Shown here piece after piece: positions 32,608-44,225 of a stretch of 64,000 bases of DNA. A model generated the notes under the pieces. The model made no database searches, was not told the DNA's origin, and saw only the letters and a list, made by a program, of their open reading frames with translations. A program made the position numbers and the translations under genes. Every line of letters begins with the position of its first letter. Positions within the stretch are counted from its first letter, which is position 1. The DNA comes from Chrysopilus asiliformis (lineage: Eukaryota > Arthropoda > Insecta > Diptera > Rhagionidae): assembly GCA_964034945.1 (NCBI GenBank), contig OZ035963.1, positions 40,881,090 to 40,945,089 of the forward strand, read 5' to 3'.

Positions 32608-33055
32608 CACCGCGTCTTGACCTAGGATTTTTCATCGCAGAGATTTTTGATTGGCCAATCAGAGCTCGAGTTGACGGAGGGGAAAAATCCCAGAGAGAAA
32701 TTTCTTGAAATCTTGCAATAGCAAAATTTCTTGGAATTTCACAATTCAAGATGGCGGAATCCAATTTCTCCCGACAAGTAATTGCAAAAATAACTAATTT
32801 TTACAAAATACGATACAAAAAGCTTTGGAAGAGAATATATAACATTAAGAGGTTTTTCTTTTCGTCTGTTCTTCTGTTTCAGCCTTTTCAATTTCACGTA
32901 TTGCATTAATTGCGAGAGCGGCGACTATGTGTTTTCTTTTCATCGGCATTTTGAGTACTAAATTTCAAGAGATTTTCGGCCCAGCTGTCAAAAAAATCTC
33001 ATTGCGGTGAGATATTTCTTCGGATGAAAAATTGTTAATCAAGACGTGGTGTGAG
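32608..33055. repeat. Imperfect inverted repeat, probable MITE
   Basis: CACCGCGTCTTGACCTAGGA and GGATTTTTCATCGCAGAGAT at the left resemble the reverse complement of 33000-33052 (minus strand CACCACGTCTTGATTAACAA, then TTTTTCATCC). Arms are diverged; boundaries are approximate. Confidence 0.45.
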
Positions 33056-34130
33056 TTAATGGGAAATTAAAAATTTCCCTTGGTGCGTGTCTCAGCTGGC
33101 GTCTTGCGGTTTAATAGGTTTATGGATATTTGAGTATTATTTCTATCGCATGAAAGCTATTACCCTAAAACGGGAAAAAAACCTGGTGGCGAGGAAAATA
33201 ACTATAACTATTCTAGCTGGTAATGAGATGGGTTTTGAGGGGTTTTGCGATTTTAAAAGTTATTGCCACAACATATGGGTTACTATGATGCCACGGCTTG
33301 TTTCAACATAGCACAAAAACCAATTTAAACCCACAATAAACTCGCTTACGTTTTTTTAATGATCCATATGGATCTGTTATACGGATCATTAAAAAAAAGC
33401 AGCTATAGATTAACATTATCATAAATTTATTTTAAGCAACGGACCTCCATGTGAATTCCCCCGAAACCCTCAAAGCCATATCTTGCGATGATTTATATAA
33501 GCACTTTCACGATGACAGTATGTCTGTGGATTCCCTTCTAAAAGAATTCACAGCCCTAAACCAAATCAAAAGACACGACACTCACAAAATAGATTCATCA
33601 CAATAAGTGTCGTGGTGGCCTAATGATGCTCGGAATTTCGCTATATTTCACTATTAACATTAGAACTTATTTAATGAAACAGACAATTACTAATTTACCC
33701 GAACCCATCAACTTAGAATTACATACAAAAACAAAAGACCTTATGCCGGAAAAAATACTATGTTTTATGCACAACCAAATTTAAACAAACCCAATATGAA
33801 AAGGAGACAATTTCAATAACATTGCCCGAAATTCTATATAGACGAACCGTTGTCATGGGGACAACAAAATTATTTAAACCTAGAATTTTGAGATCCATTC
33901 AGAGTTGATATATTAACATGTCCAGAATTGTTAATTTTATAGATGGTAAACATCAAAAATTTAATTTAAGAAAATTTTTAATATATAAACCATAAAGAAG
34001 CATTTATAAAAAGAATCTTGAAATATACGTAGAAAAATTTAAGAAATACAAAAAATTGCATATAAAAATTTATATATTAACTAACATTTTCTAATAAAAG
34101 TCTTTGAAAAAGTCATAATAAGAAATTTTT
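33056..34130. other. Intergenic with a small hairpin and possible retroelement debris
   Basis: 33359-33393 is a hairpin (TTAATGATCC on one side, GGATCATTAA on the other). 33430-33605 is open on the plus strand and encodes HVNSPETLKAISCDDLYKHF, then a Ser/Asp-rich stretch; I do not recognise it. 33606-34130 is AT-rich with nothing recognisable. Confidence 0.35.
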
Positions 34131-34747
34131 TTTTTTGATTTTGGAGTCACCTCCTTTTTTTGAAAGTGTAGGTAACCCACTCTTGCAATAAAGCCCTTCA
34201 ATTGCAAAAAAAATTAAGAACGAAATGATTATTTTCGACTCAACGTCACTCTCATCTGAAGTATATCTCCAATTAAAAACTGTTAATTCGAAACGCAGTG
34301 AGCATATTAGATCTTTGACATTGCAGTTCGATCGAAACGCAGTGAGCATATTAGATCTTTGAATACTGATTTAAATACAATTTTGGCTTGGCACAGAATC
34401 AACCGTGTGGAATTCAACCACAGAAATAGATAGAATGCGCCTCGCCTATTAAGCCCTATACAAAAGAATGGGCCAAAGTCACTATTGGTTTCTCTGTTAC
34501 ACGTTGGCCTTTTTAGGAGTACCAACTTACATGTTTTATGTAACATTATGAGGATGGAAACTGAAATATAATATGGCGGGAAAGCTAGAAATTTTTAAAA
34601 ACGCTCTTAATAAAAAGTTTTGATTTTATTGATTTTATTGTAACTCAAAATAATACTTTAGCTGAAAATAAAACGACAGTACGTATATGTTTTAGAAATC
34701 ATTATATTTATATTTACATGTATTGAAACTATAATATACTTAAAAAA
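34131..34747. other. 3' flank of the P-like transposase gene, with a short tandem duplication
   Basis: A 29-bp segment, GAAACGCAGTGAGCATATTA plus GATCTTTGA, occurs twice, at 34291 and 34335. TTACACGTTGGCCTTTTTAG at 34497-34516 resembles TCACACGTTGGCCTTTTTGA at about 37898, in the same orientation on the other side of the transposase gene. Element ends could not be fixed. Confidence 0.5.
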
Positions 34748-37584
34748 TTATTCGTGCCTAAAAATTATGAGCCTAGATAATTGTTTTCGAATCAGTGAGG
34801 TTCTATTTTCATTATTTTTTTTAAGAAATTGAAACATCTTAATTTTAAGAAAAGATATTATTATTAATTTTGTAAGGTCATAAATGTGGTTATTGCCTGC
34901 ATTATTATCAAAAATGTGCCCATTCAGAGAAGAGAAAAGAGTATTTAAATTAAGTATTTTTAGTGCTTGAAGAGCTAATTTTTCCTTTAAATTTGGATGA
35001 GTTAATTTAATTTTGGGATCACAAATAAATGATTCGAAAACTTTGTCTGTCACACTACAAATCAAAATCACGTCTTCAGATGGCGTAATAAGACCGGCTC
35101 TATTTGGCGTAATAACACTGGCTCTGTTTTTTTGTTTTATTAAATTATCTATGGATATCAAAGGATCTTGGCACATTAACGCCATAGAGCACTCTGTACA
35201 TTTTAAACATGATTGCAATTTTCGAACTATAAAACCGCTGATATAACAAATTACATTCGTGTAATATTCCGACTGTGTTTCAACGAGGACCGGAAAACTT
35301 TGGAAATCGCGTTCAATTTCTTCCATATATTCAGGACCCAACAGTTGTTCGTCACTTATAGGCAACGGAATTATTTTTTTCTTGGGGGAAGAAGACGATT
35401 TTAGAACGGAAATGTTAGATAATTCTTCAGCGTTTCCCGAGTTTGTTTTGATCTCTGCATGAGTTAATATAGCTTTCATGCAAGAGATAAATTGTCTAAC
35501 CGTTGGATTGTTACTAAAACCATTTCTTCCCCTTATAGCACAAAAAAGAAGCTCAAGATGGTCTTGGCTCAACTTATACGTCAGAATATATTTAAGGACT
35601 TTCCGTGATACACATAAATCAAAATACATAAGTTTTATAATTTCCAAATTGAGAAAAAATCCGATGAATCCCGTATTTTTTCTGGTATTTAAAATACAAA
35701 CACCATCTCTTGTTCTCAAATCCATTATATAATTTTGATTTTTTATGACATTCGACGACCAGATGCTCTCATTATTTTCAGCGATTGGGGCTTTGGTATA
35801 TAAACTACGTGGATTTCTGGAATTTAGCATGTCAAAAGCTAAATCAAATATCCTCAAAAATTCAACGGTAGCATCGCAACCTTTAAAATTTTCTAATTTT
35901 AAAGCTTTATCACAGAATTCTATGGCATCCGCTACACTCCGACTTAAGGTTTGTGCGGCAAATTTCACTTTCATCGAGTGTTTGCGCCATTCCATATGAT
36001 ATTTGGAAAGCTTGTTACCGAGTTTGAAACCCTCTTCATTCTGTAATTCGAAAAGTTTTTCAACAAAACCCCAATCGACTACACCTGTGCTGGAAATTAA
36101 TAACTTTTCACTCCCAAAACAGTTTCTGACCAATTTTAGATTGTGACATGCATCGCAACATTGTGTACACCCTTTTACTCTCATCAGACGGATGAAGAAA
36201 ATATGGCTTAGGATTGGAAACGGAAAGATCGCTGCCCAAAATGCGAAACATACTTTTATTGTAGTTGGGTCCATCGCATGTTAAACACACAATATCAACG
36301 CCTACCTCATGCAGTCTAATAAGAGCATCCGTAACCAAATTCGCGCGTTCTGAGGCATCAAGACTTTTTATAAAAAAATGCGCTATTGGTATTTTCCAGT
36401 TAGCGTTGGTTGATACTACTAAAAATACAAGTGCTTCAGTGGCTACCGGAAGGTCGTCGGAATCATATTTTAGACCTAAATCCACAGTCCCCCTTATCTT
36501 GTCCCCAACAATTTCCAATTTTTGCATTATAGACATTTCATCAACTACTAACGAACAGATGCAAGCTACACCCGATTTTTTCATTTCAGCAGACTTACTT
36601 TTCAGATTACTAAATGCCTCTTCGATAAAGCCAGGTTCGCAGTTTAGACTTGAATAAAATTTTCTTATGGTAGCTGGATGAGGTAAACTGTTTTGAAAGG
36701 TTTCTCTTACATAATTATATGCTTTAGGGGAATAGTAATGCAGAGTTACTGCAAAGGTTTTCAATTCCGTAGAATATTCAACATTTTTAATTTTTTCCCC
36801 CATTGAGAGTCTTTTAAATAGCAGGTTTGGAATTTCCATTCCGGCTCGTTCAAGCATTTCGGATACACGGTTATCTATTAGTTCTTTATGTTTTAATATC
36901 TTTAAAAGTTCATTTAAGTTATCAAATTTAGAAAACTGGCGTACCAGTCTACGTTTTAAATTCTTTATAATTTGGTTTTTCCGGCGAATTTTTGATTTGT
37001 AGTATGATTCTGAGGATGTAAACGACATTCTACTTGTTGAGCCGCGACTTTTGTCATTTATTGACATATCTTCAGCAGAAGTAAAATTTAGGCTGGATGA
37101 TGAAAGTTCGTTTTGTGATAAAAATTCGTCGTTGGAGCTAGCTACGGTAGTTTTTTTAGAAGATGATGCTTCCTCGCATACATTTCTTTCCGTGTCCAGT
37201 GTAACTGGATGATAGTTCTGCAAAAAAAAAAATTTAAATATACATTTGCTAGAGTTTGAATGCAAATCTGCAACTAAAAATATTAAATTCACTAACCTCT
37301 TCAGATGCTATTGGCAAAACTTGTGACCTCAGTGTGGTACGAAAGACAGACACACTGTAGTCTTCGGGACGAAAATGGATGGCACAAACTTTAGAACTTT
37401 TTTTCACATCTTCTTCATTAATCTTTAAAATTTGGCACCATAATAACCGCCTGTTTTTGTCTTTTGGAAACCTGCAACCCAAAAAAAAAATCCAGAAAAG
37501 CCCGACATAAATTTCATCATATTACCTGAACAGCGCGGCAGTGTTTTTTTTCGTCCCGGAACAATTTGCCACTGCACATTTCAT
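34748..37584 (-). pseudogene. P-element-like THAP transposase (THAP9-type), three exons, one frameshift
   Basis: Exon 1 (37584-37526) starts MKCAVANCSGTKKNTAALF with the first two Cys of a THAP zinc finger. Exon 2 (37471-37297) completes it: FPKD, LLWC, then VCAIHFRPEDY (Cys/His pair) and VLPI. Exon 3 runs from 37217. Both introns have GT/AG ends and keep the frame. Exon 3 holds the P-element transposase core: VDEMSIMQKLEIVGDKIRG (catalytic Asp), WKIPIAHFFIKSL, and VCLTCDGPNYN (second Asp). Near 36160 the frame shifts by one base, and the protein continues from about 36170 to 34748, with DACHNLKLVRNCFGS, CYISGFIVRKL, and a THAP9-like NRAGLITPSEDV block. THAP binds the element ends; the core cuts and joins DNA. 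One indel is the only break seen, so it died recently or the assembly is at fault. Confidence 0.85.
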
Positions 37585-37999
37585 TTTTTAAATTATTTAA
37601 AAAATTTCGGATTGAATTTTCGTAATAAATTTTACTTAAAAATGTCAACATCTATTTATAGTGGTTGGTTACTTTGTCGCAAACCATTGCAAGTACAGAA
37701 ATTATTGGTTAAGTGGAAAATATCATTTAGAGTACTGACACAAAGACCAAAATCCAGTACAACAATGAGAGCTATGAGGGTTACCAACGCTCAAAAATAT
37801 TTCTGTGCAATCCAGATTTGAATTTACTTCTTGAGCAAACCGTATAGGGGGCAAATTACCATAAGCATTGCAAAAGTGCTACAACTAGTTTTCTCTTTCA
37901 CACGTTGGCCTTTTTGACATTTGGTTGGCCCACTTGAAATAGCAGATCACTCATTCTATATATTTCTGTGAATTCAACACATCTAAAACCCAATAAATG
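37585..37999. other. 5' flank of the P-like gene
   Basis: No further exon recognised. Contains the second copy of the CACACGTTGGCCTTTTT motif (about 37899-37915) in direct orientation relative to 34499. Confidence 0.4.
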
Positions 38000-38440
38000 C
38001 TGTTGTCGATGAAAACGGAAACATCGCAGTGCCCAAGCTTTTTGGGACGCTGCAAAAAATATTTCACATCAATCGACGAAATATTTCACATCAATCGACG
38101 AGACTTGAGTATAATTCGCACATTTGGGCTGCAACACCAAAAACTATCCTGCAACTGCTGGACCGAAATCAAAAACGTGCGATCCGACTGATTGGAGACA
38201 AGTTTGACAGATTCATTACCGTCTCTCGAGCATCGTCACTCTGTTGAGGTACTCAGCATATTCTATAAATATCTCCATGGGAAATGTTCCACCGAAATTT
38301 CCCAACTTATTCCTCCACGGTATACTTTCCCTAGACCCTCTCGTGCAGCTTCACGTGCGCACGACTTCTTCTTTTAGCCTCCTCGGATTCGTACAGTAAA
38401 GTTATGTGTACCAAGAATCCGACGGCGGGTTGTTAATATA
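38000..38440 (+). pseudogene. LINE reverse transcriptase C-terminal fragment (Jockey/CR1-like)
   Basis: One frame gives LEYNSHIWAATPKTILQLLD, then RNQKRAIRLIGD; after a small shift the next frame gives SLTDSLPSLEHRHSVEVLSIFYKYLHGKCS and SQLIPP, ending near PPRIRTVK. This is the conserved tail after the RT domain of Jockey- and CR1-type LINEs. 38054-38099 contains a 25-bp tandem duplication (AATATTTCACATCAATCGAC twice) that disturbs the frame. The 3' tail was not identified. Confidence 0.8.
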
Positions 38441-38574
38441 AATATATTTAGATTTTTTACTTTATGACTCAGTTTGTTTTTCTACTTTATTTTACAATCA
38501 ATTCAATTGATTCGACTGCGTAAAACCGCAGAATTTATTAATCAAACAAACTTTAATAAATAAATACTTTTCAG

Positions 38575-38915
38575 CTGGCTAATAAGCTACCAACAATAAA
38601 GAATCAAGTAGCAGCAAATAAACTTGCACTAGACACGTTTCAGGAAGAAATGGATCGCTGGCAATCGAAAGTACAACAAATTACCGAGGAGCATATTCGA
38701 AATATTTCGGAAGTCAAGAAAAATCAATGGGTAATTTTTAACAGTTTTAAAGTATATATCAACAAATATAAAGTTATCTTGAACATTTTCAGTGTGTTTT
38801 ATGCGAAAAGAAGGCGATATATCACTGTTGTTGGAACACAACCTACTGCTCAACTGATTGCCAACAAAGTCATTGGGACATTGAGCACAAGAATGCTTGT
38901 CGTCGTAAACAATAG
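38575..38915 (+). CDS. ZMYND11: ZMYND11 (BS69)-like protein, last two exons
   Basis: The only clear host gene. Exon 38575-38730 (52 codons, after TTTTCAG) encodes an alpha-helical stretch ending EVKKNQW. A 62-bp intron (38731-38792, GTAATT to TTTCAG) follows. The final exon 38793-38915 encodes [19 protein letters not shown], then C-Q-Q-x-x-H-W-x-x-E-H and CRRKQ before the stop TAG. This is a complete MYND zinc finger with its eight ligands, and the KKxQWC start, HCCWNT core and CRRK ending match the C-terminus of ZMYND11/BS69 better than ZMYND8. In that family MYND recruits PxLxP-containing co-repressors, and the PHD-bromo-PWWP part reads histone H3.3 K36me3; those upstream exons are not recognised in this window and may lie beyond a long, transposon-filled intron. 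The first exon listed starts at a splice acceptor, not an ATG. Confidence 0.82.
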
Positions 38916-40250
38916 ATGAAGATTTTTTTGAATTAGTTTTTGTTTTTAAACGGTTTTTAAAAGCCATTAATCTTTTACAATTCCCAAATATTAATCAATA
39001 ACGGTGGAACCTCGGTTTCTGAATTGAATTCGTGCGTAAAGAACGTTCACAGATCAACACATTCATAAACCGAAACAAACAATTTAATGATGAATTCGAA
39101 TCGCAGATTTAGAGCATGCTCTACTTTTAAGCAAAACAGCTCTGCTTTTTTCAAATTTCACATTTTGGGAGTAGTTTGCCTCGAAAACGCGAAAATTTTA
39201 AATTATCAAAAAAGTTTATTTTCTTTCAATTTCGCGATTTTATGACATTTTTGAGTAAAAGTAATTTAATACTGTTTAAACAGTGATTTCGAGATGTAAA
39301 AAATGTATGTAGTGAAAATAAATAAAAAATAAGAGCAGTGGAAATCCGTTGATTTTCACCGAGCAGAAAACTGGCCTAAAAATTCCTCTTTCTTCTCGAA
39401 AAATGGAAACTGCTCTGCCATTCGAATAGGCAAATTTTTCTTGGAGTGGTCTAAAATTTGCCAATCGAATACGAGTTTTTGGAACGAGCAATTTGCGAGC
39501 AAAAAGAGCAGGCCATTCGAATACGCCATAAATCTATTTAACTCACTTCTAAGCCTCGGAAAATCGGTCATTCAAACCTATACAAAATATAGATATAGAT
39601 GAAAATGAAAATAGATTTTGATTTTTGTTTGTTGCAGCTGTAACTCTTCACAGCTGCAAATAAAAGACGATGAGTAGGGTTGATAAGAACCGGATACCAG
39701 TTCTGCGAAAAATGAGTACCCGTTTTTGAGTCCGAGGACCGAGTGAACTTAGTATTATTCCTTACCTCAAGAAGGTTTTCTCAACAAAGAAAAAATTTTT
39801 TTTTTGTTTATTTTAATCTTAGTGTTTCTTAACAATTTCAACAATTTCCAAAATTTTAATACTAGCTCACACCGGATTAGGACTATGTAATAGTATTATA
39901 TCCGCGATCTAAACATACTTTCTGATTCAAATTTACTCTACCTCTGCCTAACTTCTTATTTCCACTTGCCTGTCCAAGAACAAACCAAAACATTGTGTTT
40001 GGGCTCGAAAGTAGTTCACAAACGGAAACATTTACAAAACGAGGTTCCAGTGTTTTTTTAAACATGATAACGATTGCAAAATTATATTTTTAATTATAAG
40101 CTATGAGAAATATGTAATAAATAAATGTAAATCATCAGCAAAAATATTTGTCTACAGAAAATTAATATTCATATACGTTTTGCTTTCACTGAAAGAGTGT
40201 CTTCTTACATCTGTGATTCTGCGCGTCCGAAAGATATGCAATTAGAAAAA
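38916..40250. other. 3' flank of the ZMYND11-like gene, no other gene recognised
   Basis: The first part is presumably the 3' UTR. 39003-39080 (GGTGGAACCTCGGTTTCTGA, then ATAAACCGAAAC) may be a small pogo-type remnant. 39365-39560 has frames rich in aromatic residues but no recognisable domain. Confidence 0.4.
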
Positions 40251-40530
40251 TGCGTGCATAAAAATGAACTACATCAGGGTGTAGGGTGTTAGAAATAACT
40301 AAAGGTTTTGATTTCCGTTTGTCCGTCCATCTGTCTGTTTGTCCGTCCGTGAACACCATAACTTTCGAAAGGATTGGCTTAGAGGCCTGAAATTTTGTAT
40401 AGTTACGTTTCTCGTAAATGGCTAGGCTAGTTCTTGAACGGGCAAAATTGGATCATTCCTTCCTAACTCCCTCATACAAATGAAACGGTTTTTTACAATT
40501 TTATCGAAAACGGTGATAATATTGGAAATT
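40250..40530 (+). repeat. Diverged HINE-like fragment
   Basis: Follows the HINE-A plan at lower identity: AATGAACTACATCAGGGTGT, a GTCCGTCC/CTGTCTG tract at 40319-40350, and GGCCTGAAATTTTGTATAGT. Likely an older related family. Confidence 0.5.
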
Positions 40531-40546
40531 TTGATTCGCGGACAAT

Positions 40547-40675
40547 TTATCGTGAACAATTTATCATAAAACAATTTATCGTGAACAATTTATCGTAAAA
40601 CAATTTATCGTAAGAACAATTTATAGTAAGAACAATTTATCGTAAGACAATTTATCGTAAGAACAATTTATCGTT
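40547..40675 (+). repeat. Short tandem repeat, ~17-18-bp unit
   Basis: About seven or eight copies of ACAATTTATCGTAAGA/GTGA with small length variation. No function visible. Confidence 0.85.
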
Positions 40676-40681
40676 CGATTA

Positions 40682-41856
40682 TTGTTATTCTTGAATACGC
40701 CGGGAGCACTTTTTTGAGGTTAAATCACTCACTTCAAATTTCTCGCGTTTCATTGACGTTTGAATTCGGTGTTTACAAAAATTTAAGGTAAATATATTGT
40801 ATGTTTAAATGAAAGATTTTAACAGTGATTTCTTAAAATAGGAGTGCAAAGAAAAACACACTAGAAGCAATGACCAGTTCGCATTTTTAATTTCAAAAAT
40901 GAAAAACAATCCGGACATTGCCAAGGGATATACGAGGAAGTCGCCGATAGAGATGAATTTATTGTGGGAGGAAATTCAATATATTCGACTGGAACCGGAA
41001 ATCTTTTTTGAATCTACGAAATTGTAAATAAAAATCTGAGATTCCCAGTATTTGTATGCACTTACGCTTCATCGGGGGTGCGTTCCTTTATTCCCGAGTA
41101 AAGTAAAGGTTGGGTTTGCCAAAGTTAGAACAGCTGATTGCCAAAGTTGAAATTTTACCGACGTTAACTCTGATTAAAAAAACGCGATTTGGTTAACTTT
41201 GACAGCAGTGATGTGCACAACAATACATTAAAAATATGTCGGACCAACAAATGATCAAAGCAATCTTTTTGGGAGCTGCGGAAGTGTTTGAAAACCAACA
41301 GAAGCTTTATATTGAAAACAATGAAATGGTAAATTTTATATAAAAACAAAACTCATTCGCAACTACGAGACGAATTGACAGTTGATTGACAGTTGTAACC
41401 GTCTCGGTTAACTTTATCGCGTTCTTTAATTACAATTAAAGTTAACTTTCTCCAACTCAGCTCTCGAGCAGAGTTGAGAAAAGTAACTTTGACAGCTTAA
41501 CTTTGGCATTTAGGAACGGCAGTAAAGTTTACTGAGCGTTAACCGTAGGCATTTAAGAACGCATTTCTCTTTACCGCGGTTAACACGGTTAATAAAAGAA
41601 CGCACCCCGGTTAAGCTCATCAAATCTGAAGAGTGTCTTAGAAAATGTCTTTGCTGGCGTAACGAATTTAACTCTTGCCTCAATAAATGGTACATCAGCG
41701 TAGAATCCATGGCTACTGAAAGAAATCACTTCAAACACTTCACTTTTATTCAAAATTAAGAACAAACAATCGAATCAGCTGATGTTTGACAGCGCGTTGC
41801 ATTGCGATACTTTATGTACCAAACGCGAAGCTCCCGGCGTATTCCAGAATACCAAT
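40682..41856. mobile_element. ~1.17-kb TIR element
   Basis: Ends share TATTCT-x-GAATACGCCGGGAG in inverted orientation (40687-40708 and about 41829-41851). A second TIR element (41075-41608) lies within. No transposase recognised. Confidence 0.65.
41075..41608. mobile_element. Nested 534-bp element, GGGGTGCGTTC termini
   Basis: Inverted ends GGGGTGCGTTCCTTTATT and AATAAAAGAACGCACCCC. 41236-41335 on the plus strand encodes MSDQQMIKAIFLGAAEVFEN, then Q-Q-K-L-Y-I-E-N-N-E-M before a GTAAAT, which could be a first exon of a lost transposase gene. Many GTTAAC-type repeats in the right half. Confidence 0.6.
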
Positions 41857-42229
41857 TGCGTAGCGAATCGAATCGAGCGCGTCAGGTTTTTGCTCCTAAC
41901 GCCGTATTCAAAAATAGAGGTGTATGTGTTTAAAATATGATTTTACATAACCTTTCCATTTTGATGTATAGAACGGTTATGTAAAATCATATTCTAAAAA
42001 AATTACGATTAGATGAACAGTTTTCGAGAAAACAAGAAAAAAAAGTTTTTGAGTTATGTAAAATCCTATTCTAAACGCATTTTACCTTGATAAATTTTTC
42101 TATATAACCATTTTTGATAAAAAAAATGTTTGTATGGGGAAGATGGGGAAGAAATCATGGCCGAAGTATAATTCGGCCATGGTATTGCACTATCACCGAC
42201 GATATATCATATCTATATCTATATATATA
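41857..42229. other. Intergenic with a hairpin
   Basis: AATATGATTTTACATAACC at about 41935 and its complement at about 41974 form a 19-bp stem. TTATGTAAAATC recurs near 42055. Nothing else recognised. Confidence 0.4.
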
Positions 42230-42762
42230 AACATAACAAAAGCTATAATTGCCAATCTGGCAATTATTGAAAACCCGTATGGTGATTTAAGTGAACGGCA
42301 AAAAGTTTTATCAAAATTCCACTTCGAAGTCAAACTTTCCAATAAGATTTTTTTAAAACTTGTTTCAATCGGATTTTGATGTATGCAACTTTAATGTAGA
42401 ATCATGTTCTAAACAACTTTTGTTCTTGGACTTTTTTGATAAGATGCACCGTTTTTGAGATATTCGCAAAAAAACATTTTCGTTCGTAATGGTCCATTTT
42501 TGCCCATTAACGAACTTAGCCTCGCAATTTACGAAAAACGGACCTGTGCAAAGTTTCAAGTCTGTAGCTCAATCCGTGCGCCCGCAATCCGCGCCACAGA
42601 CAGACAGACAGACGGATGGACGGACGGACATGCTAAATTCAACTTTTTTCATCGTTCTAAACACACTGGTGTAATTCATTTTTGTGTGCGATGACGGGAT
42701 CTTGGCGTTACAAACGGTAAGGCAAAGTTAGTATACCCTTTGGTTTCACCATACGGGTATAA
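42230..42762 (-). mobile_element. HINE-A copy, reverse orientation
   Basis: From AACATAACAAAAGCTATAAT and the stem-loop ATTGCCAATCTGGCAAT at the left to CACCATACGGGTATAA at the right. Both subterminal repeats are present (CCCGTATGGTGA at about 42282 and TCACCATACGGG at about 42747). Core GACAGACAGACAGACGG at about 42598. Confidence 0.83.
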
Positions 42763-42784
42763 AAATGGATGTTTGTCTGTCTGT

Positions 42785-42925
42785 TTGTTTGAGATTACAA
42801 AACTCGAAACGTATCGCCAGTGGAATATCGAAGAGGGAATTTTTTTAAAGTTAGGAAATTTTCTTGAAGATCCGCAGCGATGAAGAATTTTTTACCTACC
42901 CGATGTGAATTTTATAAGTTGCAAT
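42785..42925 (+). repeat. Dispersed repeat shared with 61404-61520
   Basis: AACGTATCGCCAGTGGAATA, then TTAAAGTTAGGAAATTTTCT and GAAGATCCGCAGCGATGAAG recur in inverted orientation at 61404-61520, where they abut the 5' truncation of a LINE. Starts in a TTTGTCTGTCTGTTTG stretch, as HINE-type elements often do. Confidence 0.78.
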
Positions 42926-43439
42926 GCTAATTGTATGTGTGTAAATACATTCTCATTATATTAAATTTGTCATATAGAATTTCTTGACTGAATTTTACCA
43001 CTTTATCATTGTTATTAAGTTTCTACTGAATTTATACTTAATACTATAGCATCAATAAATAATTGAATTGAATTGAATTTATAAGTTGCAAGTAACCCAA
43101 AAATTCTCGATTTGACAGCCGCAAATGTGAGAGAATTGGACAACGAAAAGTACCGCGAAAAACTTTAGATAGTGTTTTTAATAATTTACCAAACGCAATG
43201 AATTCCGCAGTATCCGTACAGAAGACTATTCATTACATTTATATTTCATACATACACAGAAGAAAAAGAAGTTGTATTCCGCATATGTAACTCCAGTTAG
43301 TGTAATTTTTGTTCACGTTATAGAGTACTAGTTTTCTTGTTTGTTCACGTTGTAAGATACTCAATGTTGACAGCGAGGCGGTTCATGTTACTGGATTGTT
43401 CATATAATGGAGTGTTCACGTAACCGAGACTTCACTGTA
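42926..43439. other. Intergenic with a possible pogo-like terminus
   Basis: No gene recognised. On the minus strand 43438-43419 reads TACAGTGAAGTCTCGGTTAC, followed by repeated GTGAAC and ATGAAC phrases, reminiscent of pogo/Tigger termini. Confidence 0.4.
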
Positions 43440-43870
43440 TTTAGCTTGCTATCGTGTATATCTATCTGCCGGAGTAACGGAAGGTCCTGAAAGGATAACG
43501 TGATGATCCTTTTCTTCAAAATTTCCGGAAAAATCTCATCTGAGAGTTTTTGAGATCATCGAGTCCGATCTTGACTTTAAGAAGTCTGTAAAATAACGGA
43601 AGGTCCTGTTAGGATGACGTGATTATCCTTTTTCTCAAATTTTCCGGAAATGACGTGATTAACCTTTTCCTCAAATTTTCTGGAAAAAAAATCTCATTGG
43701 GATTTTTGAAATCGCTGAATCCGATCCTGACGTTGGGAAGTCTACAAGGATAACGGAATGTCCTATAAGGATAACGGGATTATCCTTTTCCTCAAATTTT
43801 CCGGAAAAAATCTCATCTGGAGGTTTTTAGGATTGCTAAATCCGTTTCTGAATGTAAAAAATCCGTGAAA
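43440..43870 (-). repeat. 121-bp repeat array, inverted copy
   Basis: Three or so diverged units in reverse orientation (GGAAGGTCCTGAAAGGATAA, CGTGATTATCCTTTTTCTCA, and similar), preceded by TAGCTTGCTATCGTGT, the counterpart of the ACACGAAGGCAAGCTA tail at 32470. A palindrome follows at 43985, so the arrangement mirrors that at 31.4-32.5 kb. Confidence 0.8.
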
Positions 43871-43984
43871 ATATCTCAGAAGCATCGAGGACATATATTC
43901 GTAGACTAAAAAGTATAAAAAAGCGTGTCGAAAGACAGACATCATTTTGGATTTTTAGTCATAGTTATCAAAAAAAAGGATAAC

Positions 43985-44225
43985 ATAAAAAAATTTAAAA
44001 ACGCTTTTATTTAATGAAAAAATATTTTATTTGGAACAATGCACTAAGGAAAAAAAAAATTGGTACTGTGTATCAGAAATAAAAGCGATGTAAGAGCATG
44101 AAAAATAAAGTAAATGTTTATCTCGCTTTTATTTATGATATACAGTACCAAACAAATATTTTTTCCTTTTTTAGTGCATTTTTCTAAATAAAATATTTTT
44201 TCAATTTTTTTTTCTTGATTTTTTT
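43985..44225. repeat. Palindrome of the palindrome/121-bp family, copy 2
   Basis: Arms about 44000-44090 and 44120-44215 are inverted (AAAATATTTTATTT..., TGCACTAA, GGTACTGTGTATC). Core bases differ from copy 1, but the layout, the GCACTAAaa/TTTAGTGC pair and the AAATGTTTATCTCGCTTTTA motif are the same. Confidence 0.75.

Noticed and set aside
33430..33605. Host coding exon (HVNSPETLKAISCDDLYKHF)
   Set aside because: Short, no domain recognised, no clear splice sites; left as unassigned.
37217..37292. Start of the P-like exon-3 frame at MNLIFLVADLHSN
   Set aside because: These codons lie in the intron; GT at 37296 and AG at 37218 bound it and exon 2 joins exon 3 in frame.
43940..44225. Telomere-like or satellite DNA
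   Set aside because: The structure is a palindrome matching 31.4 kb, not a simple tandem array.
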